NCBI GenBank assembly: GCA_029782215.1
Contig: JAKOVD010000098.1
Span: 1 to 64,000 of the forward strand
Source: Chloroflexota bacterium
GTDB taxonomy: Bacteria; Chloroflexota; Anaerolineae; J102
Direction: 5' to 3'
Length of the DNA stretch: 64,000 bases
Below, one piece after another: positions 11,398-21,191 of the stretch. Positions within the stretch are counted from its first letter, which is position 1; every line of letters begins with the position of its first letter. Made by a program: the position numbers and the translations under genes. Under the pieces are notes generated by a model. That model was not told the DNA's origin, ran no database searches, and saw only the letters and a program-made list of their open reading frames with translations.

Positions 11398-12417
11398 CTA
11401 GCGGCCCTCCTCGAGCCAACGGGCGGCATCCTTGGCAAAGTAGGTCACGATCATGTCAGCGCCGGCCCGCTTGATGGCGGTGAGGCTTTCCAGAGCACAG
11501 CGGCGCAGGTCCAGCCAGCCGTTGGCCGCGGCGGCGTGGAGCATGGCGTACTCCCCGCTGACCTGGTAGGCAGCCGCGGGCAGGTGGAAGGTGGCGGCCA
11601 CGGCGCTCAGGATGTCCAGGTAAGGGAGGGCGGGCTTGACCATGAGGATGTCGGCGCCCTCGGCCACATCGAGGCCGGCCTCGCGCAGCGCCTCCCTCCG
11701 GTTGGCCGGGTCCATCTGGTACTGGCTGCGGTCCCCAAACTGCGGCGGGCTTTCGGCGGCGTCGCGGAAGGGACCATAGAAGCCGCTGGCGTACTTGACG
11801 GCATAGCTCATGATGGGGACGTGCTCGAGATGAGCGCCGTCGAGAGCGGCGCGGATGGCCGCCACCATGCCGTCGATCATCCCGGAAGGGGCAATGATGT
11901 CGGCCCCGGCCTCGGCATGGACGACGGCGGCGCGACCGAGCAGCTCCAGCGTCGGGTCGTTAAGAAGGTAGCCCTGGGGGAGGGAGGGCGTGTAGTGGTT
12001 GTGGCCGGGCATGTTGACGATGCCGCAGTGACCGTGATCGGTGTACTCACAGAAGCACAGGTCCGAAACGACGAGCAGCCCGGGCGCGGCATCCTTGATC
12101 GCTTTGATGGCCTGGGGCACGATGCCGCTGGGGTCGTAGTTGTCGCTGCCCAGGGAATCCTTGGCCGCGGGAATGCCAAAGAGGATGACGGCCGGGATGC
12201 CAAGGCCGGCAATCTCCCGTGCTTCGGCAGCCAGGTGGTCGACGGTGAACTGGTGCACGCCGGGCATGGAGGCGATGGGCCGGCGCTCGTCGCGGCCATG
12301 ACGGACAAAAAGCGGGTAGATGAAGTCCGCCGGTGTCAGGGTGGTTTCGCGCACCATGCGCTGGATGCCGGCAGTCAGGCGCAGACGGCGCGGCCGGTAG
12401 GTTGGGATAGGGAGCAT
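11398..12417 (-). CDS. hemB: porphobilinogen synthase (5-aminolevulinate dehydratase)
   Basis: 339 residues from the ATG at 12417. The longer open frame upstream overlaps hemD and reads as shadow sequence. It condenses two 5-aminolevulinates into porphobilinogen. The two Schiff-base lysines are visible: K208 in [15 protein letters not shown] and K261 in [10 protein letters not shown]. Residues 119-131, [13 protein letters not shown], supply the three cysteines (121, 123, 131) that bind catalytic zinc, so this is the zinc-dependent class rather than the Asp/Mg class. It begins 14 bp after hemD. Confidence 0.97.
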   Translation of the reverse strand: MLPIPTYRPRRLRLTAGIQRMVRETTLTPADFIYPLFVRHGRDERRPIASMPGVHQFTVDHLAAEAREIAGLGIPAVILFGIPAAKDSLGSDNYDPSGIVPQAIKAIKDAAPGLLVVSDLCFCEYTDHGHCGIVNMPGHNHYTPSLPQGYLLNDPTLELLGRAAVVHAEAGADIIAPSGMIDGMVAAIRAALDGAHLEHVPIMSYAVKYASGFYGPFRDAAESPPQFGDRSQYQMDPANRREALREAGLDVAEGADILMVKPALPYLDILSAVAATFHLPAAAYQVSGEYAMLHAAAANGWLDLRRCALESLTAIKRAGADMIVTYFAKDAARWLEEGR

Positions 12418-12431
12418 CGGGGTCTGGGGTC

Positions 12432-13238
12432 TCAAGGAGCGAAATAGGCGTCGAGAGCGTCCACCAGCGCCGGAATCGTGTGCGTGGCGGGCATGACATC
12501 CACGGTCAGGCCAAGCTGGCGAGCCGTGGCGGCCGTGACGGGACCCAGGCATGCCAGGCAGATGTCCTGGAGTGCTGCGCGGTCGCCGCCCTCGGCCTCC
12601 AGCCTCGCCAAGAGGTTGCGCACGGTGGAAGAGCTGGTGAAGGTGATGGCATCGATGCGGCGCGCTGCCAGGTGAGCCGGCAGATCGATGCCGCCGGTGC
12701 CCGGCACGGTGCGGTAGGCGACCACGGACGTCACCGCCGTCCCTGCCGCCTTGAGGGTTTGGGCCAGATCGGGCCGGGCGATGTCGGCCTGGCAGAGCAG
12801 CACACGGTCGCCAGGATCCATCCGCGCCAGCAGGGCCGCGGCCAAAGCCTCGGCGACAAATTCTGAGGGCGTCAGGTCGACCGCCAGACCCAATTCCAGC
12901 ACGGCCGCCGCGGCGGTTGCTGAACCCACGGCGGCCACGGCGCGCGGCCGCAGCGCCTGTGGGCTCAGCCGCAGGTGGCGCAAACGCTCAGCCAGCACCG
13001 TCACGGTGTTGCGGCTGGTGAGCACCAGCCAGGCAAAGGCGCCCGCGGCCAGCTCAAGGATGGCAGTATCAAGCAGGGTGGTGTCCTCGGGCGGGGCAAT
13101 GGCGATACAGGGGTAGGCCAGCGGCGTCGCCCCCCGCGCCTGCAGCAGGTCGTCAAGCTCGTCTGCCTGGGCGGCGGCGCGGGTCACGACAATGCGTTTG
13201 CCCGGCAGGCCGCGGGAGCTCTCCGGCATCGGCTTCAT
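12432..13238 (-). CDS. hemD: uroporphyrinogen III synthase
   Basis: 268 residues from the ATG at 13238, whose ATGA overlaps the hemC stop. HemD cyclises hydroxymethylbilane with inversion of ring D. The family is weakly conserved. The evidence is the two-domain pattern with [16 protein letters not shown] at the start, [15 protein letters not shown] in the first domain, AVGSATAAA, a second domain starting [16 protein letters not shown], and [14 protein letters not shown] followed by [15 protein letters not shown] near the end. Position between hemC and hemB makes the call firm. Confidence 0.93.
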   Translation of the reverse strand: MKPMPESSRGLPGKRIVVTRAAAQADELDDLLQARGATPLAYPCIAIAPPEDTTLLDTAILELAAGAFAWLVLTSRNTVTVLAERLRHLRLSPQALRPRAVAAVGSATAAAAVLELGLAVDLTPSEFVAEALAAALLARMDPGDRVLLCQADIARPDLAQTLKAAGTAVTSVVAYRTVPGTGGIDLPAHLAARRIDAITFTSSSTVRNLLARLEAEGGDRAALQDICLACLGPVTAATARQLGLTVDVMPATHTIPALVDALDAYFAP

Positions 13239-14176
13239 CCTTCCTCGCTGCTCTGCCGGGCGAGCAGGTCGCCCGCGCCCGCGGCGAGGGCCTCTGCTGC
13301 CAACCGGGCCCCAAGTGTGTGGGGATCGGCCGAGGGACCGCTGGCGGCGACATCGATCTGGCGGCTGCCGTCCGGGGCCGTCACACGTCCCTGCAGGTGC
13401 AGCACCTCGTCTGTGACTGTGGCGAAGGCGGCAATGGGCAGGGCGCAGCCGCCGCCGGCGCCGGCCAGAAAAGCGCGCTCGGCATCCACCGCCCGGCGGG
13501 TGGGGGTATGCTCCAGCGGCGCGAGCAAGGCCAGGATGTCGCCGTCGCTCCGGCACTGCACCGCCAGGGCGCCCTGGGCGGGGGCAGGCAGCATGACCGT
13601 CGCCGGCAGCACCTGGGTGATCACGTGGGCATGTCCCAGTCGTTCCAGCCCGGCCTGGGCCAGGAGCATGGCATCGTAAGGACCGTCGGCGGCCAGCGCC
13701 TTGCGGACACGGGTGTCGACGTTGCCGCGCACGTCCATGATCTGCAGGTCCGGGCGGTGGTACTTGAGCTGAGCAGCGCGGCGGCTGCTGCTGGTGCCGA
13801 CGACTGCGCCAGGCGGCAGCGTCGCCAGGGTGTAACCTGCGCGGCTGATCACCACATCGGCCGCCTCCGCCCGCGCGGGCACCGCTCCCACCACCAGGCC
13901 CGCCGGCAGCTCGGTGGGCAGGTCCTTGAAGCTGTGGATTGCCAGGTCGATGGCGCCGCTCTGCAATGCGGCCTCCAACTCGGCGGTAAAGACGCCCTTG
14001 CCGCCGATCAGCGGCAGCGGCGTGTCCAGGACGCGGTCCCCGTGCGTTTGGAACACCACGATTTCACATGCCAGACCCGGCCATGCGGCGGCAAGAAGAC
14101 CGGCGACGAAATCCGTCTGCCAGCGGGCGAGCGCCGAACCGCGGGTGCCGATGCGGAGGGAGCGGCGCTCAACCAT
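13235..14176 (-). CDS. hemC: hydroxymethylbilane synthase (porphobilinogen deaminase)
   Basis: 313 residues. It polymerises four porphobilinogens on a dipyrromethane cofactor. The cofactor-attachment cysteine is C244 in AGAGGGCALPIAA. The catalytic aspartate is D85 in HSFKDLPTELP. RIGTRGSALARWQ at residues 8-20 and GTSSSRRAAQLK with DVRGNVDTR are the usual cofactor/substrate-binding arginine segments. Its start overlaps the hemA stop by 8 bp and its stop overlaps the hemD start. Confidence 0.97.
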   Translation of the reverse strand: MVERRSLRIGTRGSALARWQTDFVAGLLAAAWPGLACEIVVFQTHGDRVLDTPLPLIGGKGVFTAELEAALQSGAIDLAIHSFKDLPTELPAGLVVGAVPARAEAADVVISRAGYTLATLPPGAVVGTSSSRRAAQLKYHRPDLQIMDVRGNVDTRVRKALAADGPYDAMLLAQAGLERLGHAHVITQVLPATVMLPAPAQGALAVQCRSDGDILALLAPLEHTPTRRAVDAERAFLAGAGGGCALPIAAFATVTDEVLHLQGRVTAPDGSRQIDVAASGPSADPHTLGARLAAEALAAGAGDLLARQSSEEG

Positions 14177-15521
14177 GGTCGTAGACGCTTGCGTTTGTGC
14201 CGGGCATCACCGGCATTTCGCCGTCGAGCGCAAAGAGCTCAGCCAGGGCGTCGGCGTAGACGATGCCGTTGCCGTGGGCGGCCTCGGCCTTGAGCCTCAC
14301 GGTGGGCTCATGGAGCATCTTGCGCACAATGCGGTGCGCCAGAAGCGCCATGGCCTGCTCGGTGCGAGGGTCGGCGTGGTCAAGCGTTCGCAGGGCCGAT
14401 GCCAGCTCGGCGTGGGCCATGGCTTCGACCTTGTGGCGCAGGTTGACCAACACCGGCACCACTTGGCGGCCGGCGAGCCAGCAGAGAAACTCCCCGGCCT
14501 CCTGGCGCACGATGGCTTCGACCTGGGGAACGGCGGCCTGCCGCTGCGCCAGGTTGGCGTCCACGGCCCCCTGCAAGTGGTCCATGTCGTAGCGCATAAC
14601 GCCGGGCAGCAGGCTGGTCTCCGGCTCGACATCGCGGGGCAGGGCAATGTCCACGATGACCAGGGGCTTACCTTGCCGCCGGGGCAGAACCTGGGCCACA
14701 TCGGTGGCATAGATGACCGTGTGGGGGGCGCCGGTGGCGGCGACGATGACATCAGCCGCGGCCAGGGCCTGGGGCAGCTCGCTCCACGGCAGGGCGCGGC
14801 CGTGATGGCGCTGCGCCAACCACTCAGCGCGGTCGTAGGTGCGGTTGATGCAGGTCAGGTGCTGCGCTCCTTCCTCGACAAGCGCCACAGCGGCAAGGTC
14901 GGCCATTTCGCCGGCGCCGATGATCAAGACGCTGGCCTGCTGGAGAGTGCCGAACGCGCTGGCGGCGAGGCGTGCAGCGGCATGGCTCATTGAGGTGGTG
15001 TGGCGGCTGATGGCCGTCTCACTGCGGGCGCGCTTGCCGGCATGCACGGCCCGTCCAAAGAGCTGGGAAAGCACCAGACCGGCGGCGCCTGCACCCTGCG
15101 CCCTGGAAAAGGCGTCGGACACCTGGCCCAGGATCTGCGGCTCGCCCAGGATCATGGAGTCGATGCCCGCCGCCACCCGCATGAGGTGTTCGACGGCGGC
15201 AGTCTCCTCCAGGAAGTAGAGGTGAGGGTGGAGGGCGTCGACGCTCAGGCCCTGAAGCCCAGCCAGGAACGCTTCGATGGCGTTGAACCCGGCTGCCGCA
15301 CTGGCCGTGGTGGCATAGACCTCCAGCCGGTTGCAGGTCGCGAGGATGACGCTTTCGTGCAGCGTCGTCGGGATGCCGTCGTCTTCAGGATCGTAAAGGG
15401 TGGAGTGGTGAGGACCGAGGCCCTGGAGGGCCATGTCGAGGCCGCAGCCTGACAGAGAGAGCTGCTCGCGCAGCGCAACGGGCGCGGTATGGTGGTTGAG
15501 TCCGACGAGAATGATGGGCAC
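14169..15521 (-). CDS. hemA: glutamyl-tRNA reductase
   Basis: 450 residues. It reduces Glu-tRNA(Glu) to glutamate-1-semialdehyde with NADPH and is the committed step of the C5 pathway. The catalytic cysteine is C63 in ILATCNRLEVY. GIDSMILGEPQILGQV carries the His/Glu-binding family signature and VLIIGAGEMADLAA the NADPH-binding Rossmann turn. The C-terminal helical dimerisation domain is present (LVNLRHKVEAMAHAEL to the end). The last 15 residues or so are a tail beyond the usual end. In other bacteria this enzyme is where heme feeds back. It lies 18 bp downstream of hemH. Confidence 0.97.
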   Translation of the reverse strand: MPIILVGLNHHTAPVALREQLSLSGCGLDMALQGLGPHHSTLYDPEDDGIPTTLHESVILATCNRLEVYATTASAAAGFNAIEAFLAGLQGLSVDALHPHLYFLEETAAVEHLMRVAAGIDSMILGEPQILGQVSDAFSRAQGAGAAGLVLSQLFGRAVHAGKRARSETAISRHTTSMSHAAARLAASAFGTLQQASVLIIGAGEMADLAAVALVEEGAQHLTCINRTYDRAEWLAQRHHGRALPWSELPQALAAADVIVAATGAPHTVIYATDVAQVLPRRQGKPLVIVDIALPRDVEPETSLLPGVMRYDMDHLQGAVDANLAQRQAAVPQVEAIVRQEAGEFLCWLAGRQVVPVLVNLRHKVEAMAHAELASALRTLDHADPRTEQAMALLAHRIVRKMLHEPTVRLKAEAAHGNGIVYADALAELFALDGEMPVMPGTNASVYDHG

Positions 15522-15539
15522 CGTGGGCGATCCTCGTGG

Positions 15540-16448
15540 TCACTGCGGAAGGTGAGTGCGGACAAGTTCGGCCAGGGCCGCCACCAGCGCTGGGCTGTCG
15601 TTGAGCATGGGCGTGCGCTCGATGTGCACCCCATGCGCGCGGGCGATGGCCTGCACGCCGATGTCAAGGTCGTAGAGGACCTCGACATGGTCGGCGATGA
15701 AGCCGATGGGAGCCACCAGGAGAGAGCGCTCGCCGCGTTGGGCGAGCTCGGGCACAAGGGCCTCGATCTGCGGCCCCAGCCACGGAACGCCGGTTTGCGC
15801 GGCGCTCTGGAAGCTAAACGTCCACCGATCGGGTGGAATGTCCAGCCGTTCCGCCAGCATCGCCGCCGTCTCCCGGAGCTGCACCGGATAGGGATCGCCG
15901 CGTTCGACAATGGCTTCAGGCAGACTGTGCGCGGTGAATACTGTCAGCACGCTGCGCCGCTCAACAGGATCGAACCGGAGCACCGTCTCGCGCACGTTGG
16001 CGGCGATGCCGTCGAGATAGTCGTGCTGTCTGTACCAGCTCTCGACGAAGGTGACGGCAAGTTCGCCGCCGGCGACGGCGATGGCTTCGTCGAGGCGGGT
16101 GCGATAGGCGCCGATGCTCATCGTGCTGTAGTGCGGAGCCATGCAGATCACGACGGCATGCTGCACGCCGTCCGCCAGCATGGCAGCCACGGTCTCACGA
16201 ATCGTGGGGCGCCAGTGGCGCATGCCGACGTAGACCGGCAGCCCGACGACGCCATGCAGCTTCGCGGCGGCGCTGCGCGTGATAGCCAGCAGGGGCGAGC
16301 ACCCGCCGATGAGCTGGTAGCGATGGGTGATCTCGTCCAACAGCGCCGGCGGCGTCGGACGTCCCCCACGGATGTCCTGCAGGTAGGCCGGGATGTCGTC
16401 CAGCGAGTCGGGCCCGCCGTAGGCCAGGAGGAGGACCGCTTTCTTCAT
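15540..16448 (-). CDS. hemH: ferrochelatase (coproporphyrin ferrochelatase type)
   Basis: 302 residues, the short form typical of Gram-positive-type enzymes. It inserts Fe2+ into the porphyrin. H174 in FTAHSLPEAI and E256 in PIGFIADHVEVLYD are the conserved metal-handling residues. MAPHYSTMSIGAYR is another conserved block. No membrane tail or [2Fe-2S] cysteine cluster is present. HemQ next door implies coproporphyrin III as the substrate, making coproheme. Its ATG overlaps the hemQ stop by 4 bp. Confidence 0.93.
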   Translation of the reverse strand: MKKAVLLLAYGGPDSLDDIPAYLQDIRGGRPTPPALLDEITHRYQLIGGCSPLLAITRSAAAKLHGVVGLPVYVGMRHWRPTIRETVAAMLADGVQHAVVICMAPHYSTMSIGAYRTRLDEAIAVAGGELAVTFVESWYRQHDYLDGIAANVRETVLRFDPVERRSVLTVFTAHSLPEAIVERGDPYPVQLRETAAMLAERLDIPPDRWTFSFQSAAQTGVPWLGPQIEALVPELAQRGERSLLVAPIGFIADHVEVLYDLDIGVQAIARAHGVHIERTPMLNDSPALVAALAELVRTHLPQ

Positions 16449-17185
16449 GGCCGGCCTCCTAAGGAAGCGGGGTGGTGCTGCCAGGCAGCCCGGCCTACCA
16501 GGAAGGGCCCCATCCGTTCGATGTACTGGGAAGTCTGTTTGGTCTTGCGCATGCGCTGCACGATGGATGAAAGCGGATAGAGGTCGGGTCCAATCAGCCC
16601 TACCACAAAGTCATTGTCGTTCCTGTCCAGACCGTAGCATGCCAGGCGGATGTCGGTGCCGTAGCCGGCGCGTCCGTAGGCGTGGCCGATGCCGCCGTGT
16701 TCGGCCAGGATGACCCGCTGCTCCTGGACAGGGAGCTGTTCAAAGGCCCCGGTGCGACGCAGGGGATACCAAACGGCCCAGGGCATGTCAGGGTCGCACA
16801 CCTTGCGGCGCGGTCGCGCGCACAGCGCCTCCTCCAGGTCCGGTTCATGGCCGAGGGCGTAGGTTCGCCCCAACATGGTGTAGTCCGGCTTTGGCGCCAG
16901 ATCGCGGAAAGGCGGGCGCCGCAGGAAGGAGCGCAGGTCCGTCAGAAAGAAGGCGGGGTCCTCGCTAAAGGTCAGGAGGGCGACGCCCTGGGGGTCGTTG
17001 GCGTCCTCGTACAGCACGCCCGGCCAAGCCGCTTCGGCCAAGGCCTGGACCAGTTGTGAGGTGTCCTGGCTGCCGCCGAAAGCGAGGAGCTGCATGAAGA
17101 GCCTCCGGTCCAGATAGTGAGTCTGGCCATCGGCCGTCTGGCTCTTTTCGCGGATATCGAGTCCTTCGCCGGCGGGCTGGCTCAT
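16445..17185 (-). CDS. hemQ: HemQ coproheme decarboxylase (chlorite-dismutase fold)
   Basis: 246 residues from the ATG at 17185. The ORF is open 135 bases further but overlaps the upstream gene in shadow sequence, and the ATGA with that gene supports this start. HemQ/ChdC decarboxylates coproheme to heme b using peroxide. Family marks are Y140 in VWYPLRRTG, the position of the radical tyrosine; H163 in ILAEHGGIGHAYG, the expected proximal heme ligand; and the closing MGPFLVGR. The chlorite-dismutase distal arginine region is not of the chlorite-degrading type as far as can be read. With hemH and hemY it defines the coproporphyrin-dependent pathway. Confidence 0.9.
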   Translation of the reverse strand: MSQPAGEGLDIREKSQTADGQTHYLDRRLFMQLLAFGGSQDTSQLVQALAEAAWPGVLYEDANDPQGVALLTFSEDPAFFLTDLRSFLRRPPFRDLAPKPDYTMLGRTYALGHEPDLEEALCARPRRKVCDPDMPWAVWYPLRRTGAFEQLPVQEQRVILAEHGGIGHAYGRAGYGTDIRLACYGLDRNDNDFVVGLIGPDLYPLSSIVQRMRKTKQTSQYIERMGPFLVGRAAWQHHPASLGGRP

Positions 17186-18342
17186 GAGAGCGCCACCGTT
17201 TGTCGCATCGGCAGCGGCTCGTAGGTGCAGAAGGGCTCTTCTCCCAGGTACTCCTGGGTCATGCCGTACGCCCGCGCCCGGCAGCCCCCACAGACCTTCT
17301 TGAACTCGCAGATCCCGCACTTGCCGCCCAGCAGGTCAGGGTCGCGCAGTTCGGCGAAGAGCTGCGACTCTTCCCATATCTCCTGGAACGGCTGCCGGCG
17401 GACGCTGCCTGCCTCGACCGGCAGGTAGCCGCAGGGGAACACCTCGCCCCGGTGGCTCACAAAGCACACGCCGGTGCCCGCCAGGCAGCCTTTGGTCATG
17501 GCGTTCATCGGGTGGCGCCCGCCGGGATGACCGCCGGGGTGACCGCCGTTGCCGCCGGGATGGCCGCCTGCCTGCTCCTGGCGCTGGTGGCTGTCGGGAA
17601 GGGAGCGCACGATGCCCAGCCGGCGTTCCTCGGCCTGGCGCTGGCGGACGATGCGGAAATAGTGCGGGGCGCAGGTGGCCTTCAGCTCGATGCCGCCCGC
17701 CATCTCGGCGTCGTACATCCAGTTCAAGACGCTCTCGTATTCCACGGGCGTGATCTGCTGGTCGTCTGCGATCTCGACGCCGCAGCCAACCGGTACCAGC
17801 AAGAACAAATGCAGGGCTTCCGCTCCCAGGTCCTTGGCCAGAGCCAGGGTCTCGGGCATCTGGTGGACGTTGTGGCGGGCGACGGTCGTGTTGATCTGGT
17901 ACGGCACGCCCACGCTGCGCAGGTGTCCCATTCCGGCGATCGACAGATCGAAGGCGCCGTGGCCGCGAAAGATGTCGTGCGTGGCGGCGTCGGCGCCGTC
18001 GAAGCTGATGCTGACCCGCCGCACGCCGCTCTCCTTGATGCGCCGCGCCACGCTGGCATCGATCAGGGTGCCGTTGGTGGCCAGGGCGACGATCAGCCCA
18101 GCATCCGCGGCGTGGCGGGCGATGTCGAAGATGTCGGGCCGGAACAGCGGCTCGCCGCCCGACAGGACGAAGATGGGCCGGGCAAAGGCCGCCACCTGGT
18201 CGATCAGGCGAAAGGCTTCGGCCGTGCTCAGGTCCTGCGGGAGCAGTTGGTCGGCGACGGTGATGCGGCGGCAGTGGATGCAGGCCAGGTTGCAGCCAGC
18301 GGTGGATTCCCAGAAGATGAGGCGCGGAGGTGGATAGGACAT
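17182..18342 (-). CDS. radical SAM/SPASM protein, AhbD/NirJ-like (probable anaerobic heme synthase)
   Basis: 386 residues from the ATG at 18342. C17-x3-C21-x2-C24 in AGCNLACIHC is the radical SAM cluster motif. SGGEP at 61-65 and SISFDGADAATHD at 111-123 are SAM-binding parts. KATCAPHYFRI at 221-231 resembles AhbD/NirJ enzymes. The C-terminus holds SPASM-type cysteines at 286, 293, 304, 342, 345, 351, 354 and 372. AhbD converts Fe-coproporphyrin III to heme, the same reaction as HemQ, which this gene overlaps by 4 bp. Residues about 259-278 are a Gly/His/Pro-rich insertion of tandem GGHP units just before the first auxiliary cysteine, unusual for the family and a possible metal-binding loop. 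A NirJ-like role in heme d1 synthesis is less likely because no nir genes are nearby. First gene of the operon. Confidence 0.78.
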   Translation of the reverse strand: MSYPPPRLIFWESTAGCNLACIHCRRITVADQLLPQDLSTAEAFRLIDQVAAFARPIFVLSGGEPLFRPDIFDIARHAADAGLIVALATNGTLIDASVARRIKESGVRRVSISFDGADAATHDIFRGHGAFDLSIAGMGHLRSVGVPYQINTTVARHNVHQMPETLALAKDLGAEALHLFLLVPVGCGVEIADDQQITPVEYESVLNWMYDAEMAGGIELKATCAPHYFRIVRQRQAEERRLGIVRSLPDSHQRQEQAGGHPGGNGGHPGGHPGGRHPMNAMTKGCLAGTGVCFVSHRGEVFPCGYLPVEAGSVRRQPFQEIWEESQLFAELRDPDLLGGKCGICEFKKVCGGCRARAYGMTQEYLGEEPFCTYEPLPMRQTVALS

Positions 18343-18411
18343 CGGGACACTCGCAGACTTGTGAGGATTCGCGCAAAGGCGCCAGACCAGAGTGATAGCA
18401 CAACGCAACAG

Positions 18412-18440
18412 CCTATACTATGATCTCGATCATCTTTCAA
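18412..18440 (-). promoter_or_regulatory. heme operon promoter
   Basis: On the minus strand, TTGAAA (18435-18440) and TATAGG (18412-18417) are separated by 17 bp. Transcription would start near 18405, leaving a 5' leader of about 60 bases before the AhbD-like start at 18342. An overlapping alternative -10 is TAGTAT at 18415-18420. Confidence 0.55.
18420..18433. promoter_or_regulatory. palindromic operator candidate inside the heme promoter
   Basis: ATGATC-TC-GATCAT, a perfect 6-2-6 inverted repeat, lies within the spacer between the -35 and -10 of the heme promoter. A dimeric regulator bound here would block RNA polymerase. The regulator is not identifiable from this window. Fur-, Rrf2- or TetR-type heme/iron sensors are possibilities only. 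Confidence 0.45.
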
Positions 18441-18538
18441 GGGAGTTTTCATGAATTTAGTGCAGATTCCTTAACTATTCATGTCACTCTCATCCGGCCC
18501 GATGTTTCAGGATCCTCAACCTGGCAGGCTGCACTCCT

Positions 18539-18568
18539 TTGGCAAAGCGTGGGGCGCTTTGCTACACT
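18539..18568 (+). promoter_or_regulatory. promoter of the YfhO-like gene with an inverted repeat in its spacer
   Basis: TTGGCA (18539-18544) and TACACT (18563-18568) are 18 bp apart, with the ATG 43 bases downstream. The spacer region contains the perfect inverted repeat GCAAAGCG (18542-18549) / CGCTTTGC (18555-18562) with a 5-base gap, a possible operator. Confidence 0.45.
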
Positions 18569-18611
18569 CGCGGCCAGCCCATTAGTCGGAACGAGAACGC
18601 AGCCATTGACT

Positions 18612-20483
18612 ATGCCGACTCCACCCTCTGAAGCCAGTGAAGGCTCGCATGCGGGAGATCTTCCCCTTCGTGAAGTGCTCCTGGTGCTGACGCTGTTCTG
18701 CGCCATAGCCTTTGTCTTCTGCCTGCCCGTCCTTGCCAACTTCAGCATGTGGGGCATCCAGGACTGGGACCAGCACATGTTCTATCAGGCGGCGCCCAGG
18801 AGCGTCGCGCTGGACTACGGGCAGTTTCCGCTTTGGAACCCGTTCTATACGGGCGGCATGCCCTTGTTCGCCAACCCGCAGTCGACCTTCCTGTCGCCGG
18901 TCTGGCTGCTGGTGCTGGGCCTGGGACCTGTGTGGGGGCTGAAGATCGAGATCTGGCTGCACCTGGTGATCGGGATGATGGGCGCCTACCTGGTCGCTCG
19001 CCACTACCGGATAGGCGCCAGCGCTGCGATCCTGGCGGCGGCTGTATTCATGCTCAGCAGCATGTACTCGCTGAGCCTGGCCGTGGGCATGACGACGTTC
19101 GCCACGATCGCCTTTGTTCCCTGGCTCATGCTTTTCTTCCTGAAGGCGTTTGCCGACCTGCGCTACGCCTGGGTGGCGGGGGCTGTGGCTGCACTGATGT
19201 ACTTCGGCGGCGGGCTGTTTCCGCTCATCAACACGCTCACCTTCATCGCCGTGTTCTGCGTCTTCGCGGTGCTGCTGCGGGAGACGGGGCTGCGGCAGAC
19301 GGTCACGGTCGTGGGTGTCATGCTCCTGGTCATGTTTGGGCTGGGCGCCATCAAGTTCCTGCCTTCGTTCGAGCTAATCCGGCAGTTTCCCCGCCCCGAG
19401 TCCGATTACTCGGGCTACAGCCTCAGTTCTCTGGCCTACAGCCTGCTCGGCCGCGACCAAACGCTGACGGCGGTGCTGTCGATGCCAATGGAGAAGCCGG
19501 GCTTCCTGACCGGGATCAGCTATGCCCTGGACGAGAACGGCATGTACATCGGCGTCATCCCGTTCGTCCTGTTCCTGATCGGCGTGGCGGCGTCTTTCCG
19601 GCGGTTTCGGGTCTGGATTCTCACCCTCGCCGTCTTTGTCTGGCTCAGCTTCGGCAACCGCGTCCCGCTCAGCTTGTGGCAGGCGCTGCGCCATCTGCCC
19701 CTGTTCAGCGCCCTGCGCGTGGCGCAGCGCTTCCGCTTCGTGTTCCTGCTCGCCGTGGCGCTCCTGGTCGCGCTCGGGTTCCAGGCCTTGCTCGGCTATC
19801 TGACGCGCGCCACCCCCCGGCGGCGACTGCTGCGCGCCGTCGAGATCGGTCTGGTGGCCCTGGTCGTGGTGGACCTGATCGTGGTCAGCTCAGCGCCCCT
19901 GGCCGAAGCGTTCCAGATTCCGCCCCAGGCCGCTCCGCCCAGGGACGCCTTCCACCAGCTCTGGGAGCTGCCGCGCTACAACAAGGACGGTCCCTTTGCC
20001 GAGCCTGCCGACAAGGTGACGGACCCTGCCGAGGCCTACCGGCGCGACATGTACAACTCGTGGAGTGCGCTCTACCCGTCGCTGCTTGCCAACCAGGGCA
20101 CGGTGCATGCCTATGAAGCGCTTTTCGTGCCGCGGAAAGCCATCCCCCTCGGCTCTGATCGCTACCAGGGCGAGGTCTTTCTGCGGGGGACGGGAGGCAC
20201 GGTCGCGTACCGGCTCTGGTCTCCAAACCGGCTGGTGATCGACATCAAGGCGGCAGGCGACGGCTACGTGGTGGTGAACCAGAACTACCACACCGGCTGG
20301 CGCGTCAGCGGCGCCGCCGCGCGTCGCGTCGAGCCGCTCGAGGGCTTGATGGCCGTCAAGGTCACGCCGCAAGACAGCACGATCGAGTTGAGCTATCTGC
20401 CCACCAGCTTTGTGGTGGGCGCTGTGATCAGCCTGGCGACCCTGGTCCTGAGCGTGGTGTGGTTCTGGCGGCTGCGGCGCCGG

Positions 20484-20507
<24 letters not shown>
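18612..20507 (+). CDS. YfhO-like multipass membrane protein (GT-C fold candidate)
   Basis: 631 residues from the ATG at 18612. The open frame extends to 18420 but overlaps the promoter and has no protein-like N-terminus. About a dozen hydrophobic helices are followed by a soluble C-terminal domain of about 170 residues and a last membrane helix (FVVGAVISLATLVLSVVWFW). The early loop WDQHMFYQAAPRSVALDYGQFPLWNPFYTGGMPLFANPQ-type sequence, with acidic residue and GNPQ-like turn, matches YfhO/GT-C membrane glycosyltransferase-like proteins, which act on lipid-linked sugars. Substrate unknown. Its last 24 bp overlap the convergent VIT1 gene. Confidence 0.7.
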
Positions 20508-21179
<672 letters not shown>

Positions 21180-21191
21180 GGACTCCTCCCT

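Noticed and set aside
10366-12447. 693-codon plus-strand frame opposite hemE and hemB
   Set aside because: His/Asp/Gly/Val-rich antisense shadow composition. The minus strand encodes recognised HemE and HemB.
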